From Vibrio proteolyticus NBRC 13287 (lineage in GTDB: Bacteria; Pseudomonadota; Gammaproteobacteria; Enterobacterales; Vibrionaceae): a stretch of 64,000 nt of DNA. The stretch's first letter is position 1; every line of letters begins with the position of its first letter. The translations under genes and the position numbers were made by a program. Shown here in pieces: positions 48,223 through 56,255 of this stretch. The stretch spans positions 62,001 to 126,000 of the forward strand of contig NZ_BATJ01000003.1 of assembly GCF_000467125.1 (NCBI RefSeq), in the 5' to 3' direction. Under the pieces are notes generated by a model. It ran no database searches. It saw only the letters and a list, made by a program, of their open reading frames with translations, and was not told the DNA's origin.

Positions 48223-50526
48223 ATGAAACAAAACACCTATCTGTTTGTTGCAGGCACAACGCTTGCGATAACCGGGGCATTCCTGCCCGTTTCCGCACTG
48301 GCCAGCGAATTGATCGTCGTCCAGCAGAGTCAAACTCAAGCGCCACAACCGGCACCGGTGCAGACGGAGGTCATCGTCGACAGTGCCTCGGCTAACTGGT
48401 CAAATCTATCGATTAAAATCACCAATACATTGGCACAGGATGCTGACATCGACGGCATGGTTGTCACATTTGTCTCTCCACAAGACGTCACTTCCGTGTG
48501 GGGGAATTTCGGCGGCATCAGTTATCCGAACAACATAGCGGTCAACTCTACACCCACTGCCGAGGGCAAGTTCCTCATTCAGGTTACCACCACGTACTCA
48601 GACGACAGTTGGATCAACAGCATGTTGGCCGTCGGCGGAGCGATCTCGCTGCAATTCGGCTTGGGCGTCAATGCCACCCCAGAGACCATTCAGGACGTCA
48701 AAGTTTTTCTTGATGGCGTTGAAACTGGCGATGGCCAAATCACACTCACGGCCCCTACCGCCCCCGGAAGTGACGTCACCGACCAAAAGGCCACTGCAAC
48801 ATTATCTGGCCCCAACGGATACCAGCAATCTTTCTCGCTCGACTGGCAATCGTCTACCACAGTCGACGCACTCACTTACGGTGCCTACATCCTCGATGTC
48901 AACCCGGTGGGAGCTTACCCAGCCAAACCCGCTCGTCAGGAGCAGACACTCACCGATGAGAACCACCAAGCTGAGTTGAGTTGGGGGTATGGCGAAGCCA
49001 TCTACCCGGCCAGCTTCCGTTTGACACTCCCTGCAAACGATCTGGTGGATAGCACAACCCTAACCATGACAAACGCCAGCTCTGGTGAACAAAGCTATTA
49101 TCAGGCCCCTTACGGCCGTGAAACGCTGGTAGACAGCCTGGCACACGCGACGGCTTACCACGCAGAACTGACCGGTTACCGGCTCAACAACCTCCAGCAC
49201 ACACTGTTGATGAATGGCGAGCAATCCTTTGAATTTGTGGCCGATAAAGATCAGATCGCATCGCCAGATGTGACTGAAACTACTCAGCCCGTCGATACCG
49301 CCAATTTTATCGAAACGTACATTCAGCTTCAGGGATTACCGGTCAACCAGAGCACAACTTTGACTTTGGTCCACAGTGAGCAGGATATCTATCAGCACCC
49401 GCTACAAAGCGGCGGTCCAGAACGCTTTGATCTGTTGCGTCCAGGCAACTACACCGTATCCGCTCCTGTTGTTGAAGTTGATGGTAAACGCTACCTGTTG
49501 GCCACCACTTCACTGGTGAGCAGTGAAGCGGGTATCGCGACCGTGCAGTTTGTCGAACAAACGGACGACCAAGCCAACATTCTGGCCCCATACAAAGACA
49601 CCAGCATCAATGCTGACTGGGCTAATGGTGGAATGGAAAGCCTAGTGGACTTGGCTAATCAATCCGGCAACAAACACTTTACTCTTGCCTTTGTGCTCGG
49701 CAGCGAGTGGAACCCAGACGTCTGCGAAGCGCTGTGGGGAGGCCAACCCGACATGAAAGTTTCACAACAATGGGGCAAGAAACAGATAGACGATCTGCGC
49801 GCGGCCGGTGGAGACGTGATCATCTCCTTTGGTGGTGCGAACGGACGTTACCTGTCACAAGCCTGTGCGACGGAAGACTTGCTTTATGCCGAATACAAAA
49901 AAGTCATCGATACATATCAGGTGTATCACCTCGATTTTGATGTAGAAATGGGCCGCGAAAACGATGCTGCGGCAATGGCACGTATGGTTGGTGCACTGAC
50001 ACGTTTGCAGGCCGATTACCCGCAGTTGAAAGTGAGTTTCACCCTGGCGGCAGCGCCTGATATCATCCGTGGGTTTGATGAAGTGGTTGTCCCTGCTGCC
50101 AAAGCCGGCATCAATATCGACAGCGTCAACCCGATGACCATGAGCTTTGGTCAGTGGTATCACGACACTTACGTTGACGACACAGCAGAGCTGGCGATTC
50201 TGACCGTCGAGTTTTTGAAAGATAAAATGGCCGTGCTCTACCCGGAACTCGACGAACAAGCGCTGTATCAAAAACTCGGTATGATACCGATGCAAGGCCT
50301 GAACGATCTGACCGTCGATTCGATATCCCTTCAGCAAGCCGAGCGTCTGGCAACCTGGTCCAAAGAGAAGAACCTCAAATACCTATCCTTCTGGTCCATC
50401 AACCGTGACCATTCGTGCAATGATGCCTGGGCGTCAGCCACCTGCTCAAGTGCCAAAGACGGCGTGCCGTTCCAAAGTGAATCATGGCAATATTCAGAGG
50501 CCTTTCTGAAGTTTATTAAGCCGTGA
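48223..50526 (+). CDS. Secreted GH18 chitinase-like protein with carbohydrate-binding domains
   Basis: The 767-residue protein has a Sec signal (cleavage near residue 27, ALA), an N-terminal beta domain (about 45-170, NWSNLSIKITNTLAQDADIDG), two further beta modules (about 180-440) and a C-terminal GH18 barrel (about 465-767). The catalytic strand reads YHLDFDVE (568-575): D571, D573 and the proton donor E575 fit DxDxE, but the first Asp of DxxDxDxE is Tyr. SFGGANGRY, FTLAAAP and NPMTMSFG are other GH18 strands. It is controlled by a c-di-GMP-I riboswitch, AAGG supports the start and a terminator follows. Confidence 0.88.
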   Translation: MKQNTYLFVAGTTLAITGAFLPVSALASELIVVQQSQTQAPQPAPVQTEVIVDSASANWSNLSIKITNTLAQDADIDGMVVTFVSPQDVTSVWGNFGGISYPNNIAVNSTPTAEGKFLIQVTTTYSDDSWINSMLAVGGAISLQFGLGVNATPETIQDVKVFLDGVETGDGQITLTAPTAPGSDVTDQKATATLSGPNGYQQSFSLDWQSSTTVDALTYGAYILDVNPVGAYPAKPARQEQTLTDENHQAELSWGYGEAIYPASFRLTLPANDLVDSTTLTMTNASSGEQSYYQAPYGRETLVDSLAHATAYHAELTGYRLNNLQHTLLMNGEQSFEFVADKDQIASPDVTETTQPVDTANFIETYIQLQGLPVNQSTTLTLVHSEQDIYQHPLQSGGPERFDLLRPGNYTVSAPVVEVDGKRYLLATTSLVSSEAGIATVQFVEQTDDQANILAPYKDTSINADWANGGMESLVDLANQSGNKHFTLAFVLGSEWNPDVCEALWGGQPDMKVSQQWGKKQIDDLRAAGGDVIISFGGANGRYLSQACATEDLLYAEYKKVIDTYQVYHLDFDVEMGRENDAAAMARMVGALTRLQADYPQLKVSFTLAAAPDIIRGFDEVVVPAAKAGINIDSVNPMTMSFGQWYHDTYVDDTAELAILTVEFLKDKMAVLYPELDEQALYQKLGMIPMQGLNDLTVDSISLQQAERLATWSKEKNLKYLSFWSINRDHSCNDAWASATCSSAKDGVPFQSESWQYSEAFLKFIKP

Positions 50527-50575
50527 TTTTGTGCGTCACTTTGCCAGCTGGCAGTGATGTCTGACTCTCCGTCCC

Positions 50576-50608
50576 ATCCGGTATCGTGCACGCGATACCG
50601 GATTTTTC
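50576..50608 (+). terminator. Terminator after the GH18 gene
   Basis: ATCCGGTATCG, TGCACG and CGATACCGGAT form a perfect 11-bp stem followed by TTTTC. Confidence 0.88.
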
Positions 50609-50740
50609 ACCTCGGGGCGACTCCGGCGTCATCCAAACCGAGAAAACGTTGACCGTTGGTCTGCCCACGTCATACTGTCTAGCGGGTCCATCATCATCAT
50701 CGCGACGCAGCAAATCGTCCACAGACCGGGAAACACAACA

Positions 50741-51178
50741 ATGAAAATTGGGGAACTCGCGCAGCAAACGGGCTTGACGCCATCACGCATTCGCTTCTAC
50801 GAAAAAATTGGCCTGTTGACCACCGTGAAACGCACCGCCAATGGTTACCGCACTTATCCGCCTGAAGCGATCATGGTGCTCAATATGATCACCAGCGGGC
50901 AGCAAGCCGGGTTTACCCTGGATGAACTGCGCGCACTGTTGCCCGCCGATTTGTCACAATGGGATCATCATCAACTACTGACTACACTGCAACAAAAGGT
51001 CAAAGATCTGGAAGACATTGAACGCAAAATCGCGACGAGCAAAGCGCGGTTATTGGAGGTACTGCGGGAAGTCGAGGCCAGACCCGAGGACATGGACTGT
51101 GCAACCAATACCAAGCGGGTTATGTCTCAGTTTGGTTGGAATATTTTGCCGCATCAGGACGACGATAAAAGCCAGTAA
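50741..51178 (+). CDS. MerR-family transcriptional regulator
   Basis: The 145-residue protein has the MerR winged helix (MKIGELAQQTGLTPSRIRFYEKIGLL, residues 1-26, then RTANGYRTYPPEA) and a dimerisation coiled coil (about 78-112). A single Cys (DMDCATN, near residue 119) and a final His-containing tail could bind a ligand or respond to redox; no CueR/MerR metal-binding cysteine set is present. It precedes a promoter with a 19-bp spacer at 51318..51348, the architecture MerR proteins activate, so it probably controls the two downstream oxidoreductase-like genes. Confidence 0.88.
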   Translation: MKIGELAQQTGLTPSRIRFYEKIGLLTTVKRTANGYRTYPPEAIMVLNMITSGQQAGFTLDELRALLPADLSQWDHHQLLTTLQQKVKDLEDIERKIATSKARLLEVLREVEARPEDMDCATNTKRVMSQFGWNILPHQDDDKSQ

Positions 51179-51317
51179 CCTGCCGGTTTATCGCATTCGT
51201 TCGGTCATTCCCGTATCCCATCGATTTACTTTCGCCCGTGAACAAGGCACTCGCTTCTTTGCACTCAGGCTGAGCTGAAGCTTTACTTACCCACACAACA
51301 GACAGTCACAATTTTGC

Positions 51318-51348
51318 TTGACCTTAAACATAACTTTAACCTTAGGAT
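51318..51348 (+). promoter_or_regulatory. MerR-type promoter with 19-bp spacer
   Basis: TTGACC (51318-51323) and TAGGAT (51343-51348) are separated by 19 bases holding the dyad TTAAA-CATAAC-TTTAA. The long spacer with an internal dyad is the hallmark of MerR-activated promoters. It lies 42 bases before the downstream ATG. Confidence 0.72.
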
Positions 51349-51389
51349 GCTCGCTAACAGATACAGTGACCACTCGGGAGAAAGACATC

Positions 51390-52346
51390 ATGCAAACCAT
51401 ACTCGGTGCAAACGGACAAATTGGTCGCGAGCTGGCGAACAGCCTTAAACGCGAATTTACCCAGGATATTCGCTTGGTGAGCCGACGACCTCAAAAAGTG
51501 AATGAGAGCGATGAGCTTTTTCAAGCCGACCTGCTTGATCCGGTCCAAACACTGCGAGCGGTCGAAGGTTCAGAGATTGTGTATCTGACCGCAGGGCTCC
51601 CGATGGACACGCAATTGTGGGTTGATCAGTGGCCAGTCCTGATGCGGAACGTGATCGCAGCTTGCGAAACGGCTGGTGCGAAGCTGGTTTATTTTGACAA
51701 CACTTACATGTACCCGCAAACCAGCGAACCGCAACGTGAAGACGCAAGGTTTGCCCCAAACGGCGAAAAAGGTAAAGTCCGGACTCAAATTACCGAGATG
51801 TTACTCGACGCAATGAATCGCGGCTCTCTGACCGCAGTGATCTGCCGAGCTCCGGAATTTTATGGCCCGGGTATAACCCAGAGCTTCACCAACACCACGA
51901 TCATAGAGCCACTGTTGAACGCCAAACCGGCCAAAGTATTTCTGCGTGATGATGTCAAACGCAGCCTGATTTATACCCCGGATGCCAGTCGGGCGATGGC
52001 TCTGATCGGTAATACGCCTGACGCGTTCGGCCAAACCTGGCACTTACCTTGCGATGATAATCGATTGACGTACAAACAATTTATTTCTCTGGCCGCAGAG
52101 ACGTTCGGCGCTCAACCGACTTACCGGGTCATCAAACACTGGCAGTTAAGGTTGGCTGGTCTGTTCAATCGTACCGTTCGAGACGCGGCCGAACTCCTGC
52201 CCCGTTATGGTAAGGACAATATTTTTGTCTCCGATAAATTTAAAGCTCGATTTCCAGAGTTTCAGTTTACACGCTTTGAACAAGGGCTAAAGCATATCCT
52301 CCGTGAGCGACAACAAAAGCAAAGCGCCGAACCAAAGCAAGCCTAA
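51390..52346 (+). CDS. NAD-dependent epimerase/dehydratase-like protein
   Basis: The 318-residue protein has an atypical short-chain dehydrogenase fold: Rossmann GANGQIG (residues 6-12), a middle segment with LVYFDNTYMYP (around 96-106) where the usual catalytic Tyr-x3-Lys is not evident, and APEFYGPGITQSF. It is probably an SDR-like sugar or quinone oxidoreductase, or a NmrA-like sensor. The frame stays open to a TTG at 51318, but that codon is the -35 box; the ATG at 51390 follows GGGAG. It is first of two genes under the MerR-type promoter. Confidence 0.75.
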   Translation: MQTILGANGQIGRELANSLKREFTQDIRLVSRRPQKVNESDELFQADLLDPVQTLRAVEGSEIVYLTAGLPMDTQLWVDQWPVLMRNVIAACETAGAKLVYFDNTYMYPQTSEPQREDARFAPNGEKGKVRTQITEMLLDAMNRGSLTAVICRAPEFYGPGITQSFTNTTIIEPLLNAKPAKVFLRDDVKRSLIYTPDASRAMALIGNTPDAFGQTWHLPCDDNRLTYKQFISLAAETFGAQPTYRVIKHWQLRLAGLFNRTVRDAAELLPRYGKDNIFVSDKFKARFPEFQFTRFEQGLKHILRERQQKQSAEPKQA

Positions 52347-52376
52347 ACCCCGTCACAACTTGCAGGAGCAATAACC

Positions 52377-53462
52377 ATGACACAAGCAAACCCCGACCTT
52401 CAACACGCCCGTTGGCTGATTTACGGTGCTTACGGTTATACCGGTGAACTGATTGCACGTGAAGCGGTTCGGCAAGGATTGCGCCCCTTGCTGGGGGGAA
52501 GAGACAAACAAAAAACACAACGTTTGGCGAACGAGTTGGGATTAACCGCCCTGACTTTTGGCCTGGATGACTCCGACACCGCAGCGCAACAATTAAGTGG
52601 AGTGTCGCTGGTGTTAAACTGCGCTGGTCCATTCTCATCGACGGCGCATCCGATGATGCGGGCCTGCCTTGACGCGGGTGCACACTATCTCGATATTACC
52701 GGTGAAATCGCCGTATTCGAGTTGGCGCAGCGCCTGAACTCGCAAGCTCAGCATGCCAATGTGGTTCTTTGCCCGGGCGTCGGTTTTGATGTTATTCCAA
52801 CCGACTGCCTTGCAGCGGCGCTCAAAGAAGCTATGCCAGATGCCACCCATTTGTCGTTGGGGTTTGATTCCCGCTCTGGCTTTTCTCCGGGTACGGCCAA
52901 AACCTCGGTCGAAGGCCTGGCCCAGGGCGGGAAAATTCGTCGTCAGGGCGATATCGTGACCGTTCCACTGGCTTATGAAGTCCGCCGGATTGATTTTGGC
53001 GACGGTGAGAAGCTTGCCATGACCATTCCCTGGGGTGATGTGTCGACCGCTTACTACAGCACTGAGATCCCCAATATAAACGTCTTTATCCCAGGCTCAC
53101 CACGCATGATCCGTAACGCTAAAAAAGCCAATTTTGTTCGCCCTCTCCTTGGTTGGCGTTGGCTTCAGGCTCTGATTAAAGCGCGAATTGAAAAGACCGT
53201 CACAGGACCGAACGAGCAACAGCGCGCGCAACTGCCCACCTACGTCTGGGGAGAAGTGACCAACGCTAAGGGTGAACGGAAAACCGCACGAATCCAAACA
53301 GCAAACGGCTACAGCCTGACCGTTACAGGCGCACTTGCTGTGGTGACGTATCTGATGCAGCACCGTCCTGCTGGCGGCAGCTATACTCCCTCCAAGTTAA
53401 TGGGGAAATCGTTGGTCAATCAGCTACCCGGCTCCGGGGAAATTAAGATTGGAACGTCATGA
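52377..53462 (+). CDS. Saccharopine dehydrogenase-like / trans-acting enoyl reductase family protein
   Basis: The 361-residue protein has an N-terminal Rossmann fold with WLIYGAYGYTGELIA (GxxGxxG at 17-23), GGRDKQK, VLNCAGPFS and YLDITGE, the signature of the saccharopine-dehydrogenase-like NADP-domain family. Substrate is unknown. GCAGGAG precedes the ATG. It lies 30 bases behind the epimerase-like gene, so both probably answer the MerR protein. Confidence 0.8.
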   Translation: MTQANPDLQHARWLIYGAYGYTGELIAREAVRQGLRPLLGGRDKQKTQRLANELGLTALTFGLDDSDTAAQQLSGVSLVLNCAGPFSSTAHPMMRACLDAGAHYLDITGEIAVFELAQRLNSQAQHANVVLCPGVGFDVIPTDCLAAALKEAMPDATHLSLGFDSRSGFSPGTAKTSVEGLAQGGKIRRQGDIVTVPLAYEVRRIDFGDGEKLAMTIPWGDVSTAYYSTEIPNINVFIPGSPRMIRNAKKANFVRPLLGWRWLQALIKARIEKTVTGPNEQQRAQLPTYVWGEVTNAKGERKTARIQTANGYSLTVTGALAVVTYLMQHRPAGGSYTPSKLMGKSLVNQLPGSGEIKIGTS

Positions 53463-53632
53463 CCGACAGTCTCACCGGTAGCTAAAAATGACAAGAGTAA
53501 ATAACCAGGCTTAACGATGAGATACTCATCACAATACGCTCATTTCAGTAAATCTGCATAGAGATTCAGTCGTTATAAATTGTGTATTGCCGCTAGCATT
53601 CACATTTATGTTAAGTCAAAACGGAACGCGCA

Positions 53633-53824
53633 ATGAGTAGTAACAGCATCTTCCCTAAAGGGTCGGTCGCTCATGAAAATGAGTTAAAGCCGACCCCTGC
53701 CAATAATTCTGACGCAGACGCGGGCAACTTTTTCCCAAAAACGTCCATTGCTTATGAAAATGAAGTACGCGCGAACCGGGTCACGCCAGGTGCGGGGCAA
53801 GGCTTTTTACCGTCAAAGAAATAA
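53633..53824 (+). CDS. 63-residue protein with internal duplication
   Basis: The small hydrophilic protein carries two copies of a block: SIFPKGSVAHENELKP (residues 5-20) and NFFPKTSIAYENEVRAN (32-48), and a partial third, GFLPSKK, at the end. It has no signal peptide or membrane segment. CGGAA lies before the ATG and a strong terminator follows, so it is probably real and monocistronic. I do not recognise the family; a short linear-motif adaptor is one reading. Confidence 0.6.
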   Translation: MSSNSIFPKGSVAHENELKPTPANNSDADAGNFFPKTSIAYENEVRANRVTPGAGQGFLPSKK

Positions 53825-53859
53825 TAACAGCCAAGTAGATTACCTTCAGGCGTCTATTT

Positions 53860-53890
53860 AAAAAACCAAGACACAAGTTCTTGGTTTTTT
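53860..53890. terminator. Bidirectional terminator between the 63-aa gene and mesD
   Basis: AAAAAACCAAGA and TCTTGGTTTTTT pair perfectly across CACAAGT, with A and T runs on both sides, between convergent genes. Confidence 0.88.
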
Positions 53891-53918
53891 CTTCATTTCC
53901 GGGTGTATCTCAGCGCAG

Positions 53919-54953
53919 CTAGGCGGAAAGCTCTCGCCGTACGATTTCGGCCCCCGCGCTTAAAGCGTCAAGCTTGGCGGTGGACACTTCGCGGGGCAAC
54001 GGAGCCATACCACAGTTAGTACAAGGGTAAAGCTTGTCCGCATCAACGTACTTCAATGCTTCTCGCAATGTGTTCGCGACTTCCTCAGGTGTTTCGATAT
54101 CATTGCTCGCCACGTCAATCGCACCCACCATCACCTTCTTGCCGCGAATCAACTCCAGCAGTTCGATAGGTACTCGCGAGTTATGGCATTCAAGCGATAT
54201 GATGTCGATATTCGACTTCTGCAGTTTCGGGAACACTTCTTCATACTGCCGCCACTCTGAACCAAGCGTCTTTTTCCAATCGGTGTTGGCTTTAATGCCG
54301 TAGCCATAGCAAATATGCACCGCTGTTTCACACTTAAGTCCTTCGATTGCGCGCTCTAAACACGCAATCCCCCACTCATTGACGTCATCAAAGAAAACGT
54401 TAAAAGCGGGCTCGTCGAATTGGATGATATCCACCCCCGCAGCTTCTAACTCTTTGGCTTCTTGATTAAGGATCTTGGCAAACTCCCAAGCCAGCTTTTC
54501 GCGACTGCCGTAGTGAGCATCGTAAAGTGTATCGATCATGGTCATCGGGCCAGGCAGCGCCCATTTAATAGGCTGCTGAGTTTGCTGGCGCAAGAACTTC
54601 GCATCTTCGACAAACACGGGTTTTGTGCGGCTGACTGGGCCAACGACGGTGGGTACGCTCGCCTCATAACGGTCGCGGATCTTCACCGTTTGACGGTTTT
54701 CAAAATCCACGCCGCTTAGGTGTTCAATAAACGTGGTCACAAAGTGCTGGCGGGTTTGCTCACCGTCACTAACGATATCCACCCCGGCCCGCTGCTGTTC
54801 TTGCAAAGAGACGCGCAAAGCATCGCGTTTGCCATCAATCAATTCTTCGCCTTGCAGCTTCCAAGGTGACCACAGTGTCTCAGGTTCAGCCAGCCAAGAA
54901 GGTTTAGGTAAGCTGCCTGCCGTAGAAGTCGGTAATAGTTTTTTCATCGTCAT
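53919..54953 (-). CDS. mesD: MesD-type folate-independent methionine synthase (MetE-core-like)
   Basis: The 344-residue protein is a short MetE-like catalytic barrel without the N-terminal folate half. Zinc/homocysteine ligands can be placed at VHICYG (H213, C215), ISLECHN (E255) and the C-terminal PCTNCGMAPL (C314). TAGSLPKPSWL and SDGEQTR are family starts. Its pairing with a DUF1852 (MesX) gene identifies the MesD class, which makes methionine from homocysteine without methyl-folate; the methyl donor is not established to my knowledge. The frame extends to 54998, overlapping mesX; the ATG at 54953 (or 54947) after GGACGA is preferred. Confidence 0.85.
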   Translation of the reverse strand: MTMKKLLPTSTAGSLPKPSWLAEPETLWSPWKLQGEELIDGKRDALRVSLQEQQRAGVDIVSDGEQTRQHFVTTFIEHLSGVDFENRQTVKIRDRYEASVPTVVGPVSRTKPVFVEDAKFLRQQTQQPIKWALPGPMTMIDTLYDAHYGSREKLAWEFAKILNQEAKELEAAGVDIIQFDEPAFNVFFDDVNEWGIACLERAIEGLKCETAVHICYGYGIKANTDWKKTLGSEWRQYEEVFPKLQKSNIDIISLECHNSRVPIELLELIRGKKVMVGAIDVASNDIETPEEVANTLREALKYVDADKLYPCTNCGMAPLPREVSTAKLDALSAGAEIVRRELSA

Positions 54954-54976
54954 TTCGTCCAGGTTCGTGTTATCGG

Positions 54977-55951
54977 TTACGCGTAATTTGCAGACCATTG
55001 CTCAAGGAGCGATTGATAAGGTTTGATAAAATACTCCTCGGCAAATTTGCCTTGTTCAATCGCAAGTTGGCTGCGCTCTTCACGGTCATACACGATTTGA
55101 GTTAATGAGTGGTCCTGGTTCTTTAAGTTTGGCTGGTAACAGTTACCGGCCACCGCATTGGCATTGTAGATCTCTGGGCGATAAATCTTTTGGAACGTCT
55201 CCATAGTGCTAATGGTGCTGATTAGCTCCAGGTTGGAATAATCATTGAGCAGGTCACCCACGAAGTAAAACGCCAGCGGAGCCACGCTGTTCGGTGGCAT
55301 AAAATAGCGAACCTGCAGGCCCATTTTCTTGAAATACTGCTCGGTCAACGACGACTCGTTGGGCTGATATTCAAAACCCAACACCGGGTGCTGATTGTCG
55401 GTGCGACGATAAACTTTATTGTCCGACACACTCAGACAGATCACAGGAGGCTTTTTGAAATGCTGTTTGTACGATTCTGAATTGACGAAAGACTTGAACA
55501 GTTTTCCGTGCAAATCGCCAAAGTTATCTGGAATACTGAACTGAGGCTGGTTCTTGTTGTGGTCCAGTAACAGCACACTAAAGTCATAATCACGTACATA
55601 AGAAGAGAAGTTGTTCCCGACAATGCCTTCAATGCGCTCGTCGGTCTTGTGATCAACGATGTTGGTTTTCAGTACTTCAATTGATGGGAAGGTTTCACCA
55701 CTGCCTTGGATATCCATATCCACCGAGATGATCTCTAGCTCGACAGAATAACGGTCACCATTTGGATTATCCCAATGAGCCAACGCATTGAAACGATTGT
55801 CGATCATTCGCAGTGCATTGCGTAAGTTCTCCTGGCGGTAATTTCCTCGCGCCAAATTGGCGAAATTCGTCGTGATACGCGTGCTGTCTGATGGCTGATA
55901 ATGCTCATCAAAGCAAATGCTCTTAATAGCAAAGGTGAAATCGTTCTTCAT
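54977..55951 (-). CDS. mesX: DUF1852 protein, MesX partner of MesD
   Basis: The 324-residue protein begins MKNDFTFAIKSICFDEHYQPS and has the DUF1852 blocks RITTNFANLARGNYRQENLRN and NPNGDRYSVELEIISVDMD. DUF1852 proteins are needed with MesD for methionine synthesis in bacteria where this has been tested. No signal peptide or membrane helix is seen, so it is cytoplasmic. mesD follows after about 23 bases on the same strand, so the two form an operon. A MetR-like box lies about 220 bases upstream. Confidence 0.88.
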   Translation of the reverse strand: MKNDFTFAIKSICFDEHYQPSDSTRITTNFANLARGNYRQENLRNALRMIDNRFNALAHWDNPNGDRYSVELEIISVDMDIQGSGETFPSIEVLKTNIVDHKTDERIEGIVGNNFSSYVRDYDFSVLLLDHNKNQPQFSIPDNFGDLHGKLFKSFVNSESYKQHFKKPPVICLSVSDNKVYRRTDNQHPVLGFEYQPNESSLTEQYFKKMGLQVRYFMPPNSVAPLAFYFVGDLLNDYSNLELISTISTMETFQKIYRPEIYNANAVAGNCYQPNLKNQDHSLTQIVYDREERSQLAIEQGKFAEEYFIKPYQSLLEQWSANYA

Positions 55952-56255
55952 AGTGAGTTGTATCCTATTTCCTTAGATAAACGCTGACGGGTATCTGACT
56001 CTTGTTATGGGATAGTTCTGTTTTTTGATTTTCCCAATCGTTAGCCTGGCTGCATTTATGGTCCATCGCCTACGCAGAAGTGGCCGTAACGCGGCTTAAC
56101 GCCAGAGCAGTCTTTTACTTATACGTGCTTCACTGATTGAATAACATTGGTTTTGTTTCACATTGAACATGAAAAACATTCATGATTGGCAGGAGGAACT
56201 TGAAAGTACACTCCATATGCAGCGTAAGTTGGGACATGAATGTCACGACATCGCT
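55952..56255. promoter_or_regulatory. Upstream region of mesX
   Basis: About 300 bases between mesX and the 3' end of the MocR gene. It should hold the mesXD promoter. It contains a MetR-type palindrome (56170..56182). A plus-strand frame that crosses into the MocR gene is not credible as a gene. Confidence 0.5.
56170..56182. promoter_or_regulatory. MetR-like box
   Basis: TGAAAAACATTCA fits the MetR consensus TGAA-N5-TTCA, with the palindrome extended to CATGAA/TTCATG. MetR activates methionine synthase genes in gammaproteobacteria. The 220-base distance from mesX is longer than usual, so this is tentative. Confidence 0.45.
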
